A stretch of 6,800 nucleotides of DNA from Candidatus Bathyarchaeota archaeon (GTDB lineage Archaea; Thermoproteota; Bathyarchaeia; Bathyarchaeales; DTEX01), in NCBI GenBank assembly GCA_003601695.1, contig PIYH01000074.1:1-6800 (forward strand), read 5' to 3'. Under the pieces are notes generated by a model. It ran no database searches. It was not told where the DNA came from and worked only from the letters and a program-made list of their open reading frames with translations. Positions 1 to 6,318 of this stretch are shown here, piece after piece. The position numbers and the translations under genes were made by a program. Numbering within the stretch: the stretch's first letter is position 1; every line of letters begins with the position of its first letter.

Positions 1-402
1 GGATAGGCTGAGTGAAAAGTTAATCTCGGCGCTTGATACGCCTAATCTGTTCTTTCCCCAATATATCCATAGTCCGGAAGAGTATGGCGAATCTTCACAT
101 AGCTCATAGCTTAAATGGCATTTCCCCATGTAGTAATAAGATTCAACGAAGGATCTTCATCTTTAAAGATTAATTCTTAAGGTCTCGTTTGTTTCTTCAT
201 TGGAAATATTTGCAAGGCTTCCAATTATAAGATTTCGCGAGCCTATCTTAACATTCCTGATGAAGTCATTAAGCCTTGATGATCGGTCAGCAGAGACTAT
301 GCTCTGTCTTGTCTCATAAACGTAAAGTGTCAAAGAAGATATGATAAGAGCTATCGCTAGAGCAGCTATGAGAAGAACCTGACCCGAATTATTCCTTAAC
401 AT
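1..402 (-). pseudogene. GQV-motif pilin-like membrane protein gene interrupted by two in-frame stops; 3' end outside window
   Basis: From ATG at 402 the frame gives 79 residues: a short MLRNNSG leader, then GQVLLIAALAIAL and a single membrane helix (about residues 7-28), an Arg-rich turn and a helical segment with NLIIGSLANIS. It stops at TAA (165-163); AGA and a second stop TGA (159-157) follow. The same frame then stays open for 52 codons to the window edge and reads like protein: RSFVESYYYMGKC, then SSGLWIYWGKNRLGVSSAE. With TAA read as Gln/Glu and TGA as Trp, the joint becomes NL(Q/E)RWRSFVESYYY, which fits the small GQ-motif proteins I recall from archaeal pilus operons (haloarchaeal DUF7261-like; recollection). 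I chose 402 over the in-frame ATG at 420: it lies 5 nt past the upstream stop, has GTGAT just before it, and keeps the leader short. If the stops are real, translation yields a 79-aa fragment with the membrane anchor but no outer domain. The N-terminal part is certain to be open; the pseudogene reading is inference. Confidence 0.62.
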
Positions 403-407
403 CCCTA

Positions 408-836
408 TCACTTCATCCATGCTAATTGTAGCTTGACTATGTAGAAATGAAAAGTTGAACGATCGACAAGTATGTATTGGATTGAGACAATGTATCTACT
501 ATCGGTCATCCCGCTGGAAATTGGCCGGTCATTAAGCATATTTGATTCTTCATCATAAACTGTGAGGTTGAAAGATACGCCGAGAGGTAGCATTATTGAG
601 AGCCTGCTTGCAATTTCAGTCCAGTTCCTCTCACCGATAAGTCTTCCGAGATCTCCATTCTTATCAAGATGTGTGAGGGTATTTAAGCCCACGGCATATA
701 GAACTTCGTAGTCGTTTAAGTTATTGTAGGATATGTAGATGGGCTTCGTTAGCAGCAGAGCGGCAAATACAACGGCAACTGCGAGGAGAGCTTCTAAAGT
801 GTGCACTTGCCCCCCTTTATTCGTAAGGAGATTCAT
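408..836 (-). CDS. Small pilin-like protein with KGGQVHTLE N-terminus (haloarchaeal DUF7288-like)
   Basis: 142 residues from ATG at 836. The N-terminus MNLLTNKGG, then QVHTLEALL and a hydrophobic run to about residue 29, resembles a class III (prepilin) signal: basic residue plus Gly before the cut, Gln at +1, and a Glu (E15) near the start of the helix, as in the archaeal QxSxE-type prepilins. The outer part contains LTHLDKNGDLGRLIGERNW and LPLGVSFNLTVYD, a pattern I recall from small proteins next to archaeal pilB/pilC genes (family memory, not searched). There are two N-glycosylation sequons (NWT, NLT) and no cysteine. The start at 836 overlaps the previous stop as ATGA and has GAGGTGATC about 11 nt upstream. 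A start at 860 would overlap the previous gene by 28 nt with no ribosome binding site. Likely role: membrane-anchored minor pilin or assembly factor; exact function unknown. Confidence 0.8.
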   Translation of the reverse strand: MNLLTNKGGQVHTLEALLAVAVVFAALLLTKPIYISYNNLNDYEVLYAVGLNTLTHLDKNGDLGRLIGERNWTEIASRLSIMLPLGVSFNLTVYDEESNMLNDRPISSGMTDSRYIVSIQYILVDRSTFHFYIVKLQLAWMK

Positions 837-1897
837 GATCTCCAAAGGATCACCTCGCATTCATAGATTGCAGAGTTAATTGTGACAAGAAAGCGAAATG
901 AGAAGGAATCCGCCAGCTGATATATGTTAGTGAAGCCTAACCCGAAGTCTAGGGGGATTTGGGGATAAGAAACCCACTCCGCGAAGTACTCCGAGGAGCT
1001 TGTATTCAGTCCTGCTCCAACAAGGATCATGGGACTCTCATCTAGAATCCTCGGAATAATGAAGTGCTGAGTTACCGGGTTTCTTTCAACCTCCGTTAGA
1101 TTAAATACGTAATTGTATGTGAAAACTCTGGCATATAGAATCCTATCAGAAGAGTTTAGGTCGACTCTTAACGTATAATTTAGTGGGCTGAGTGACGCGT
1201 ATCTTTCCTCAGAACCCGGTGAATTTACCGAGTTATGAGCAAATCGATGAACCGTATATGAGAGCATTCTTGGCTCTGCCTCAGCGAAGATTATCAATAA
1301 AGCAGTTCCGCTCAGGCTCTTCGGCAATGCAAACTCGATTAATCCTTCACCTGAGTTTGAAGTCTGAGAGGAACAACTGACGACGTAATCCCCTATCATA
1401 ACGTAACACTTTAGAGATGCTTCAACTGGGAAATTGAATCTTTTAGCTGAGATGTTGAAGCGGTAGGTTATGTTGGAATAATCTTCCTCTCTTGACGCTA
1501 GATTCGCGATGACATTAAATAAAGGTTTGATTATTATCCTAAATGGCTTGTCTTTTATGTTTAGCGAGTTAAACGCTTCCAAGAAGCTCAAGTTATATAT
1601 ATTTCTCTTGTTCAGACGCGTAACTTTGTCGATGTCAAGTTCAAAAGGCATCTGAGAATTCTCCTTAGCCAATCCGAAGAGAGCTAAGGATTCAGTAGCA
1701 TTTGAGCCCCAAGAAGCGGGTGCTCCAGTATCGATAAGCAGATATTCCGCTAGACTTAGATCCGCTCCCACTTCATGATGAGAATCTTGATATTTGAGAA
1801 AAGGCTGAATAGCCGCGAATATGCTAGCCATCGAGGCTAAGACTAAACAGATCATGATTGACGATGCGAGTAAGGTATCAAGCGAAGTAAGTGGCAT
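833..1897 (-). CDS. Bitopic exported protein of archaeal pilus operon, 354 aa, pilin-like accessory subunit
   Basis: Residues 7-31 form one membrane helix (LDTLLASSIMICLVLASMAS), followed by a roughly 320-residue exported domain rich in beta-type sequence. After the helix comes the signature GAPASWG (58-64), then LFGLA (73-77) and LDIDKVTRL (87-95) before a YNLSFLEAF segment. This G.P..WG...fGLA...LD..KV.rL order is one I recall in large pilin-like proteins of archaeal pilus loci. Eight sequons (NAT, NLS, NIT, NIS, NYT, NSS, NLT, NTS) support extracellular placement. Exported cysteines are C164, C175 and C347; C17 lies in the membrane. The N-terminus has no Lys/Arg and no class III cleavage motif, so it may stay uncleaved. 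ATG follows the platform gene's TGA after one base, indicating coupling. Likely a minor pilin or pilus-associated membrane protein; no enzymatic motif is visible. Confidence 0.82.
   Translation of the reverse strand: MPLTSLDTLLASSIMICLVLASMASIFAAIQPFLKYQDSHHEVGADLSLAEYLLIDTGAPASWGSNATESLALFGLAKENSQMPFELDIDKVTRLNKRNIYNLSFLEAFNSLNIKDKPFRIIIKPLFNVIANLASREEDYSNITYRFNISAKRFNFPVEASLKCYVMIGDYVVSCSSQTSNSGEGLIEFALPKSLSGTALLIIFAEAEPRMLSYTVHRFAHNSVNSPGSEERYASLSPLNYTLRVDLNSSDRILYARVFTYNYVFNLTEVERNPVTQHFIIPRILDESPMILVGAGLNTSSSEYFAEWVSYPQIPLDFGLGFTNIYQLADSFSFRFLVTINSAIYECEVILWRS
847..856 (-). promoter_or_regulatory. Ribosome binding site selecting the 836 start
   Basis: GAGGTGATCC matches the 16S anti-Shine-Dalgarno complement over nine bases and ends about 10 nt before ATG 836. 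A second weaker GGAG lies 3 nt before that ATG. The match sits downstream of the alternative ATG at 860, so it can only serve the 836 start. Confidence 0.6.
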
Positions 1898-1898
1898 T

Positions 1899-3404
1899 TC
1901 ACAGCATCCCCATTATCAAATCAATAATATTCTGTGAAAGTAGGAGAGATGTAAGAGCGGTGAGGGATAGGAGGATCGAGTATTTAAATCCGGCTGCGAA
2001 GGTTCCCTGAGTAACTTTACCTATGAAGAATCCTGAAAGCCATGACTGAAAGATTATTGCGCATGAAAAAAGAGCCATTTGCGACTTAAGTGCTGGCAAT
2101 GTAATTACACTTATACCTATAGTCGGAAGATGTGTAATTACATAGAAGGTAAACATGAACGTTAATGCCATAAGAATGGTCCATATGAAAGGCAGAACTA
2201 TGTAGGGCCTCAGCATCTCTCTTTTATTCTTCTCAACATCTCGGGTCTTCTCGCTGTATGATGCTAAAAGATCAAGAGCTTCAGCTGGTCCGCCGCCCAC
2301 CTCTATCGTCTCAATTAATATTAGAAAATTCATTAGGACATGCCAGCTTCTGAGACGGCTTTTCAGATCAGTAAAGATATCTCTTAGAGGGACTCCCCAT
2401 TCAATCTGATTTACTATTCGCTTCAGAATCTCTCCGAAGACTCCGTAACCCTTTCTTGTGGCTGCTTGAAACATGCTCTTCTCGGGGGACATTCCAGTCT
2501 TTCTGTTCTCACTTACGTCACGAAGGAAACTTGGCATTGATTCTTCGGCTTTAAGATTGATCTTCAGTATCCTTGAGTATTCAACTGCGGGGAGAATGGA
2601 GATCAAAGAAAGAGAGAGCGTGGTTATGATTGGCACTACATAATCCAGTAGAGATCCTATATGAATGAAAGGTAACGCGGCGTTAATTGTCTTTCGGATT
2701 GAAGAGATTGAAGAGATGAAAGCTTCTCTTACTTCTGGAACTAAGAAGACTCCCAGTAGTATAGCCAATCCTATAATCGCGGATGGAATACTTTTCAAGT
2801 AGATGCGCTTTATATTAATCAGCGTTCCTCTTCGAGATAGATGTGCGAAAGCCATAAAGATGATGGAAGCTAGAGGCATAAAAAAGAATAGCACAAGATA
2901 TATGAGTATTTGTCCATTAAAGACGAACCCTAAAGTAGCTGAGAAAGATGACAAAGAGATAACGGCGACGAGAATATAGACGCTCATTAAAACCAGCAAT
3001 ACAGCCATGTATGCTTCTACAAGGGTCTCCAGTCTCTCAATAGAACGAGTCGCGGCGGCCACTCGGATATCAAAGGTCGACCTTAGTTTGCTTTTCAGAT
3101 AATTTGTTATGCTTCCGCCGCTTTTAACAGTAGAGACATAGCCTCTCAAGAAGTCTCCATAATCCTCTAAGCTCGTCTCTTCCGCCCTTTCCTGCATTGC
3201 GGATAAGGGATCAGCGTCTAATACCTCAACTCGTCTGACTATCTCATTTGATTCCTTCTGTACGAATGGAAGAAGATCAACAAACCTTAACCTCTTAAAG
3301 CTTTCATAAGGAGAGAGACCGCATGAAGCCATGAGAGTAATGAGCATGAATGCGAAGGGAAGCTCTTCATTCTCTGGCTTTTCAGATCTAAGCTGAAGCT
3401 TCAT
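1899..3404 (-). CDS. Type IV pilus/T2SS platform membrane protein (T2SSF, ArlJ/TadC-like)
   Basis: 501 residues, the usual size of archaeal ArlJ/PilC-type platforms, with two tandem T2SSF domains. The first covers about 13-150, with the cytoplasmic helical part ending near FDIRVAAATRS. The second covers about 290-420 and shows LRDVSENRKTGMSPEKS (294-310), VFGEILKRIVNQIEWGVPL (322-340) and TIEVGGGPAEAL (366-377), typical of the archaeal domain. Membrane segments are predicted near 131-155, 163-187, 205-222, 251-273, 400-422, 442-462 and 474-498. In this family the platform sits in the cytoplasmic membrane, contacts the hexameric ATPase and moves pilin subunits out of the bilayer into the filament. 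ATG overlaps the ATPase stop as ATGA, and GAGGGGG lies 8 nt before it. ArlJ of an archaellum cannot be excluded from this protein alone, but no other archaellum gene is present. Confidence 0.93.
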   Translation of the reverse strand: MKLQLRSEKPENEELPFAFMLITLMASCGLSPYESFKRLRFVDLLPFVQKESNEIVRRVEVLDADPLSAMQERAEETSLEDYGDFLRGYVSTVKSGGSITNYLKSKLRSTFDIRVAAATRSIERLETLVEAYMAVLLVLMSVYILVAVISLSSFSATLGFVFNGQILIYLVLFFFMPLASIIFMAFAHLSRRGTLINIKRIYLKSIPSAIIGLAILLGVFLVPEVREAFISSISSIRKTINAALPFIHIGSLLDYVVPIITTLSLSLISILPAVEYSRILKINLKAEESMPSFLRDVSENRKTGMSPEKSMFQAATRKGYGVFGEILKRIVNQIEWGVPLRDIFTDLKSRLRSWHVLMNFLILIETIEVGGGPAEALDLLASYSEKTRDVEKNKREMLRPYIVLPFIWTILMALTFMFTFYVITHLPTIGISVITLPALKSQMALFSCAIIFQSWLSGFFIGKVTQGTFAAGFKYSILLSLTALTSLLLSQNIIDLIMGML

Positions 3405-4993
3405 TCAAGCTTCCCCCTCAGACTCATAGCTTCTTCGTAGACCACTTCGGGATTGTTGTAAAATCTTATGAGAAACTTTGCGATTTCCCTGCAGCTTCTT
3501 ATGTTCTTCGCTAATAAGTATCGAAGTACATTCTTCCGCCGTTTAAACTCCTCATGAACATACTCTATTGGAAGATTCCATTTATCAGCTATCTTGGCAA
3601 ATAGATAGCTATTTTGAAGATCGTCGATATATTCGTCGGATGAACTATTCCATATAAAGACATCGTGAATCCGCCTGGCATCTATAATCTCCGAGACCTT
3701 GACGAATTTTCTTTTTGAACGGCGGTGCTGGTAACCAACTAAGATGGGAGCCTTAACATGCTTAACTGAGATCACACAGTTCATCAATGGAATGATGTTG
3801 TCCGGTATATTCATAGGGGGCTGCGTCAATCTTTTTATCGCTGTCTCAGCGTCTTCAGCATGCATAGTGCAGAGCCCGCCGTGTCCAGTGGCTAAGGCTT
3901 GAAAGAGAACATATGCCTCCTCACCTCGAACCTCACCTACAATGATCCAGTCAGGTCTGTGCCGAACAGCCGCCTTTATTAGGCTATATAAAGAAATTTC
4001 TCCCGTGCCTTCCACACCGAAGCCTGCGCGCGCAATCGTTGAGACCCAGTTATCCCTTAAAAGATTTATTTCAGCAACTTCTTCTACCGTTATTATCTTC
4101 TGTTCTGGATGAATTAAGCTGGCAATAGCGTTCAGCGCCGTTGTCTTGCCCGCGCCAGTGGCGCCTATTATCATGGATGAAAACTTGTTCTCGCATAGAA
4201 GCCAAAGATATGCTGCAACCTCTAAGCTGATGGTCTCATTATTGATCAGGTCGATGATTGATAATGGATCTTCTCTGAACTTTCTTATCGTAAAGCTCGT
4301 TCCTAATGGAGTGACTTCATTCCTATAATAAACGGCGAGTCTATGCTTTCCAGGCAGAGTAGCATCGACAGTTGGATATGCTATGCTGACATGCTTCCCC
4401 GCCCTATGAACGAGCTTCATGACATAATTGTCTAACTCTTCCTTATCGTCAAAGTATATATTTGTCTTTATGTTCTCGTATTTTCTATGCCAGAGATATA
4501 TGGGTCTACCGACGCCACTACAGCTTATATCTTCTATATTAGGATCAGCCATTAATGGATCGATCTTGCCATATCCAGCTATGTTTCTCTTCAAGTAATA
4601 CTCGGTCTTTCTTATGCTAATGCTCGATAGACTTCTCAGCAAGTTCTTGTGTTTCTCGAGGATCTCGGGAAATTGTCTCCTGAATGACTCCGAAGGACTT
4701 TCTCCTTCTAATGGAGCTTCAAGATTCCTCTCAAGAATCTCCTTTATCTTTGCATACATTTCCTTCTCTTGATCATCGAGTGGAATCTCATCTACAATAT
4801 AGACGATATCACCAGTATTTTTCTCCTTGATTATCAGAGCGTAAGAAAACGGTGGCTTTAAAGGATAATTGTCTAGAACTTGAACATCGTCGGAGACTGA
4901 TTCCCGCTTAACTCTCAACGCAGCTATTAGATCCTCTACTGAAAGATCTTCACGCAATTTCTTTCCTTTCTTCCTCTTCTTATGCTTCAGCAT
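3401..4993 (-). CDS. Type II/IV secretion (pilus assembly) ATPase, archaeal GspE/ArlI/PilB superfamily
   Basis: 530-residue cytoplasmic motor ATPase that powers pilin export and filament assembly. A Lys/Arg-rich N-terminus (MLKHKKRKKGKK) precedes the N-terminal domain, including NIAGYGKIDPLMADPNIEDI (137-156), a standard archaeal secretion ATPase motif. The catalytic domain has Walker A GATGAGKTT (277-285, K283), an Asp-box equivalent TVEEVAEINL (302-311), Walker B WIIVGEVRGEE (349-359, catalytic E354) and the His box TGHGGLCTMHAE (369-380). The Asp-box acidic pair is EE rather than the common ED, a conservative change. The C-terminal EYVHEEFKRRKNVLRYLLAK region matches the helical tail of archaeal members. 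All key residues are present, so it should be active. The start overlaps the previous stop as TAATG with GGGGGAGA 7 nt upstream, and the stop overlaps the platform gene, so ATPase and platform are translationally coupled. Whether it drives a pilus, an archaellum or a secretion filament rests on context. Confidence 0.96.
   Translation of the reverse strand: MLKHKKRKKGKKLREDLSVEDLIAALRVKRESVSDDVQVLDNYPLKPPFSYALIIKEKNTGDIVYIVDEIPLDDQEKEMYAKIKEILERNLEAPLEGESPSESFRRQFPEILEKHKNLLRSLSSISIRKTEYYLKRNIAGYGKIDPLMADPNIEDISCSGVGRPIYLWHRKYENIKTNIYFDDKEELDNYVMKLVHRAGKHVSIAYPTVDATLPGKHRLAVYYRNEVTPLGTSFTIRKFREDPLSIIDLINNETISLEVAAYLWLLCENKFSSMIIGATGAGKTTALNAIASLIHPEQKIITVEEVAEINLLRDNWVSTIARAGFGVEGTGEISLYSLIKAAVRHRPDWIIVGEVRGEEAYVLFQALATGHGGLCTMHAEDAETAIKRLTQPPMNIPDNIIPLMNCVISVKHVKAPILVGYQHRRSKRKFVKVSEIIDARRIHDVFIWNSSSDEYIDDLQNSYLFAKIADKWNLPIEYVHEEFKRRKNVLRYLLAKNIRSCREIAKFLIRFYNNPEVVYEEAMSLRGKLE
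3413..3419 (-). promoter_or_regulatory. Ribosome binding site of the platform protein gene
   Basis: GAGGGGG lies 8 nt upstream of ATG 3404, within the last codons of the ATPase gene, supporting coupled translation across the ATGA overlap. Confidence 0.5.
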
Positions 4994-5445
4994 TATTTTT
5001 TCTCCCCCAACATTATCTGAGGAACGCCGTCCTTAATCGAACAGTTAAGCTGGGCTATTACGTATCGACTCTCAAATGTTCCGGAGGCAAACGTCCTGCG
5101 AGGTAAATAGACGTGGCATTCCCCTCCCTTCATTCTAGAATTTATGCCAAATCCACCCTCAATCCACGCTGAGGAGGAATCATTAACTATTCGAATCCAA
5201 TAGTACCGGTTTCCAATCTTTGATGGCATCTGAAACTTCAGAGTTAATGTGGAGTTGTTTTCCGTGAGAAGAAGCAATGAATAGTCAACCTTAGACTTGA
5301 CTCTCTCTAGCACATTTTTTAGTTCTCTTATCTCGGATGACCGCTTTATTAATTCACAGTATGAACTTATTGACGCCGTTAATATTATGCCAACGATGGA
5401 TAATGCCAATAAGGAATGAAGATGATCAATAGAGTTTGAGGGCAC
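4993..5445 (-). CDS. Bitopic pilin-like protein, 150 aa, GTG start
   Basis: The protein has a short N-terminus (MPSNSIDHLH), one membrane helix at about 9-29, and a charged amphipathic continuation, CELIKRSSEIRELKNVLERV (30-49). This is the long alpha-1 helix layout of pilins. The exported domain carries FQMPSKIGNRYYWIRI (71-86) and AWIEGGFG (93-100), beta-type sequence that I associate with minor pilins of archaeal pilus operons (recollection). There are sequons at NNST, NDS and NCS, and two exported cysteines, C110 and C135, that could pair. No canonical K/R-G cleavage site precedes the helix, so class III processing is doubtful. GTG at 5445 is chosen because it forms TAGTG with the previous stop and lies 7 nt after GGAGGTGA, the strongest ribosome binding site in the window. 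It directly precedes the ATPase gene, so a minor pilin or assembly-priming role is plausible but unproven. Confidence 0.85.
   Translation of the reverse strand: MPSNSIDHLHSLLALSIVGIILTASISSYCELIKRSSEIRELKNVLERVKSKVDYSLLLLTENNSTLTLKFQMPSKIGNRYYWIRIVNDSSSAWIEGGFGINSRMKGGECHVYLPRRTFASGTFESRYVIAQLNCSIKDGVPQIMLGEKK
5001..5008 (-). promoter_or_regulatory. Ribosome binding site of the ATPase gene
   Basis: GGGGGAGA, 7 nt upstream of ATG 4993, lies in the 3' end of the preceding gene, whose TAA overlaps the ATG as TAATG. It is an imperfect but plausibly spaced Shine-Dalgarno match. Confidence 0.5.
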
Positions 5446-6248
5446 TATATATTCACCTCCTCAACCTTCACGTTGCAAACAAATACCTCAAGTCTAGCAA
5501 GAGTGAAAGTTTCTTCACTTGAAAGCGGCAGAGTAACACATCTAGTTTCTCCATCAATCGTTACTTTGATGCTAGCCGAAGAAACCGATTCTGTCAAGTT
5601 ATAGGTCTTAACGCAACTTGTAATATTCAAGCAGCGGATTCTTAATCGGAATCCGCCAGTAAAAAGAAGATTCTCTGAAGAGTTCAGATTTATAATGAAG
5701 ATTCTGATAATGTTTATTTGATTATTCTGCAGAGAACTCGTGAAAGAAGCTATGAGAGGACGATAACCCAAATAGATTTCTTGGGAGCCATTATAAACTC
5801 GTATATACATTTGAGTTGTTCCTAGGAAGCTCTGATTCACGACAGGTTCAGCATCGCCACGTAAGTACAATCCAACTTCATTAATGTCGGTCGGCGGAGC
5901 TTCATATCCCAAGTAGCCGATTGAAGAGTTAAAGACGATCTCTGACAAGGATCCCATTGAAAAATTTATTGTTAGTATGCGATCATCGGGATGCGTCTCG
6001 AATTTTCCTCCGTAGCCGCGAAATTCTTTAACAATGGAGGATCCGGGAGACCAGCTTATCGAGTGGATCGCGCTTTCTAGAGACAGCACGTCCTGTTTAG
6101 CCGCGACATATCTGATCCTGCTTGATTTTACACTTACAGAAGAAAAGGAAACATAATATGTTGCCACCGTTAGAATAGTAAATGAGAATATCAGAAACGA
6201 AAGTGAAACAGGAGTCGCGAGACCTTTATCTAAATTCTTTCCTCTCAT
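5445..6248 (-). CDS. Class III signal peptide protein, minor-pilin-like, 267 aa
   Basis: From ATG at 6248 the protein begins MRGKNLDKG, then LATPVSLSFLIFSFTILTV. The DKG|LA junction fits the archaeal class III prepilin peptidase consensus, with a 9-residue leader and a hydrophobic helix directly after it. Following are VAAKQDVLSLESAIHSISW, a WSPGSS turn, FRGYGGKF and a beta-rich C-terminal domain. Seven sequons (NFS, NSS, NQS, NGS, NSS, NIT, NLT) and four cysteines, all in the last 60 or so residues, suit a folded extracellular domain with up to two disulfides. The frame is open to ATG at 6368, which would add 40 residues and overlap the upstream pilin by 50 nt. ATG at 6248 is preferred because GGTGAGGG precedes it and it puts the cleavage motif at the right distance. 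The stop shares a base with the next start (TAGTG). Likely a minor pilin or pseudopilin at the head of the operon. Confidence 0.82.
   Translation of the reverse strand: MRGKNLDKGLATPVSLSFLIFSFTILTVATYYVSFSSVSVKSSRIRYVAAKQDVLSLESAIHSISWSPGSSIVKEFRGYGGKFETHPDDRILTINFSMGSLSEIVFNSSIGYLGYEAPPTDINEVGLYLRGDAEPVVNQSFLGTTQMYIRVYNGSQEIYLGYRPLIASFTSSLQNNQINIIRIFIINLNSSENLLFTGGFRLRIRCLNITSCVKTYNLTESVSSASIKVTIDGETRCVTLPLSSEETFTLARLEVFVCNVKVEEVNI
5453..5460 (-). promoter_or_regulatory. Strong ribosome binding site for the GTG-start pilin-like gene
   Basis: GGAGGTGA, nearly the full complement of the archaeal anti-Shine-Dalgarno tail, sits 7 nt before GTG 5445. It lies inside the end of the preceding gene (EEVNI-stop), so it is both coding and regulatory, and it decides in favour of a GTG start. 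Confidence 0.8.
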
Positions 6249-6250
6249 AG

Positions 6251-6258
6251 CCCTCACC
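6251..6258 (-). promoter_or_regulatory. Ribosome binding site selecting the 6248 start
   Basis: GGTGAGGG lies 2 nt before ATG 6248; counting from GGTGA the spacing is 5 nt. GGTGA pairs with the archaeal 16S tail. The alternative in-frame ATGs at 6260, 6308 and 6368 have no comparable motif, so this site favours the start that also gives a correct class III leader. Confidence 0.55.
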
Positions 6259-6271
6259 ATTAGGATTGAGG

Positions 6272-6280
6272 ATATAAAAA
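6272..6280 (-). promoter_or_regulatory. Possible TATA box ahead of the class III signal peptide gene and pilus ATPase operon
   Basis: On the minus strand the gap between the pilin stop and the next start contains TTTTTATAT, a good archaeal TATA-like octamer. Its centre is about 28 nt upstream of ATG 6248, so transcription would start within a few bases of that codon. The upstream bases are CCCC rather than a purine-rich BRE, and a pyrimidine-rich run (TTCTTCTCTCCTTCCCC) precedes it, which could instead act as a U-rich terminator for the pilin transcript. Weak, position-based evidence. Confidence 0.3.
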
Positions 6281-6318
6281 GGGGAAGGAGAGAAGAAGTA
6301 ATGTTCATCAATGACCGT

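Noticed and set aside
157..165. Selenocysteine or Trp recoding at the TGA, or pyrrolysine-type readthrough
   Set aside because: The first stop is TAA, which these systems do not decode, and both TAA and TGA terminate other genes here. Single-base nonsense changes or sequence error are simpler.
130..200. Compensating frameshifts instead of two nonsense codons
   Set aside because: The other two minus-strand frames are themselves closed near here by TAA codons, and the original frame already gives a natural NL-x-R-x-RSF joint, so indels are not needed.
1192..1380. Plus-strand open frame of 62 codons
   Set aside because: It lies wholly inside the well-supported 354-aa gene on the other strand, has no ribosome binding site, and its translation shows no recognisable domain. 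Antisense shadow.
4146..4328. Plus-strand open frame of 60 codons
   Set aside because: It is antisense to the Walker A region of the ATPase, whose motifs fix the true coding strand.
1899..4993. Archaellum (arl) operon
   Set aside because: ATPase and platform alone cannot separate ArlI/ArlJ from pilus relatives, but ArlB-type archaellin and ArlCDEFGH are absent from a window where they would normally be adjacent.
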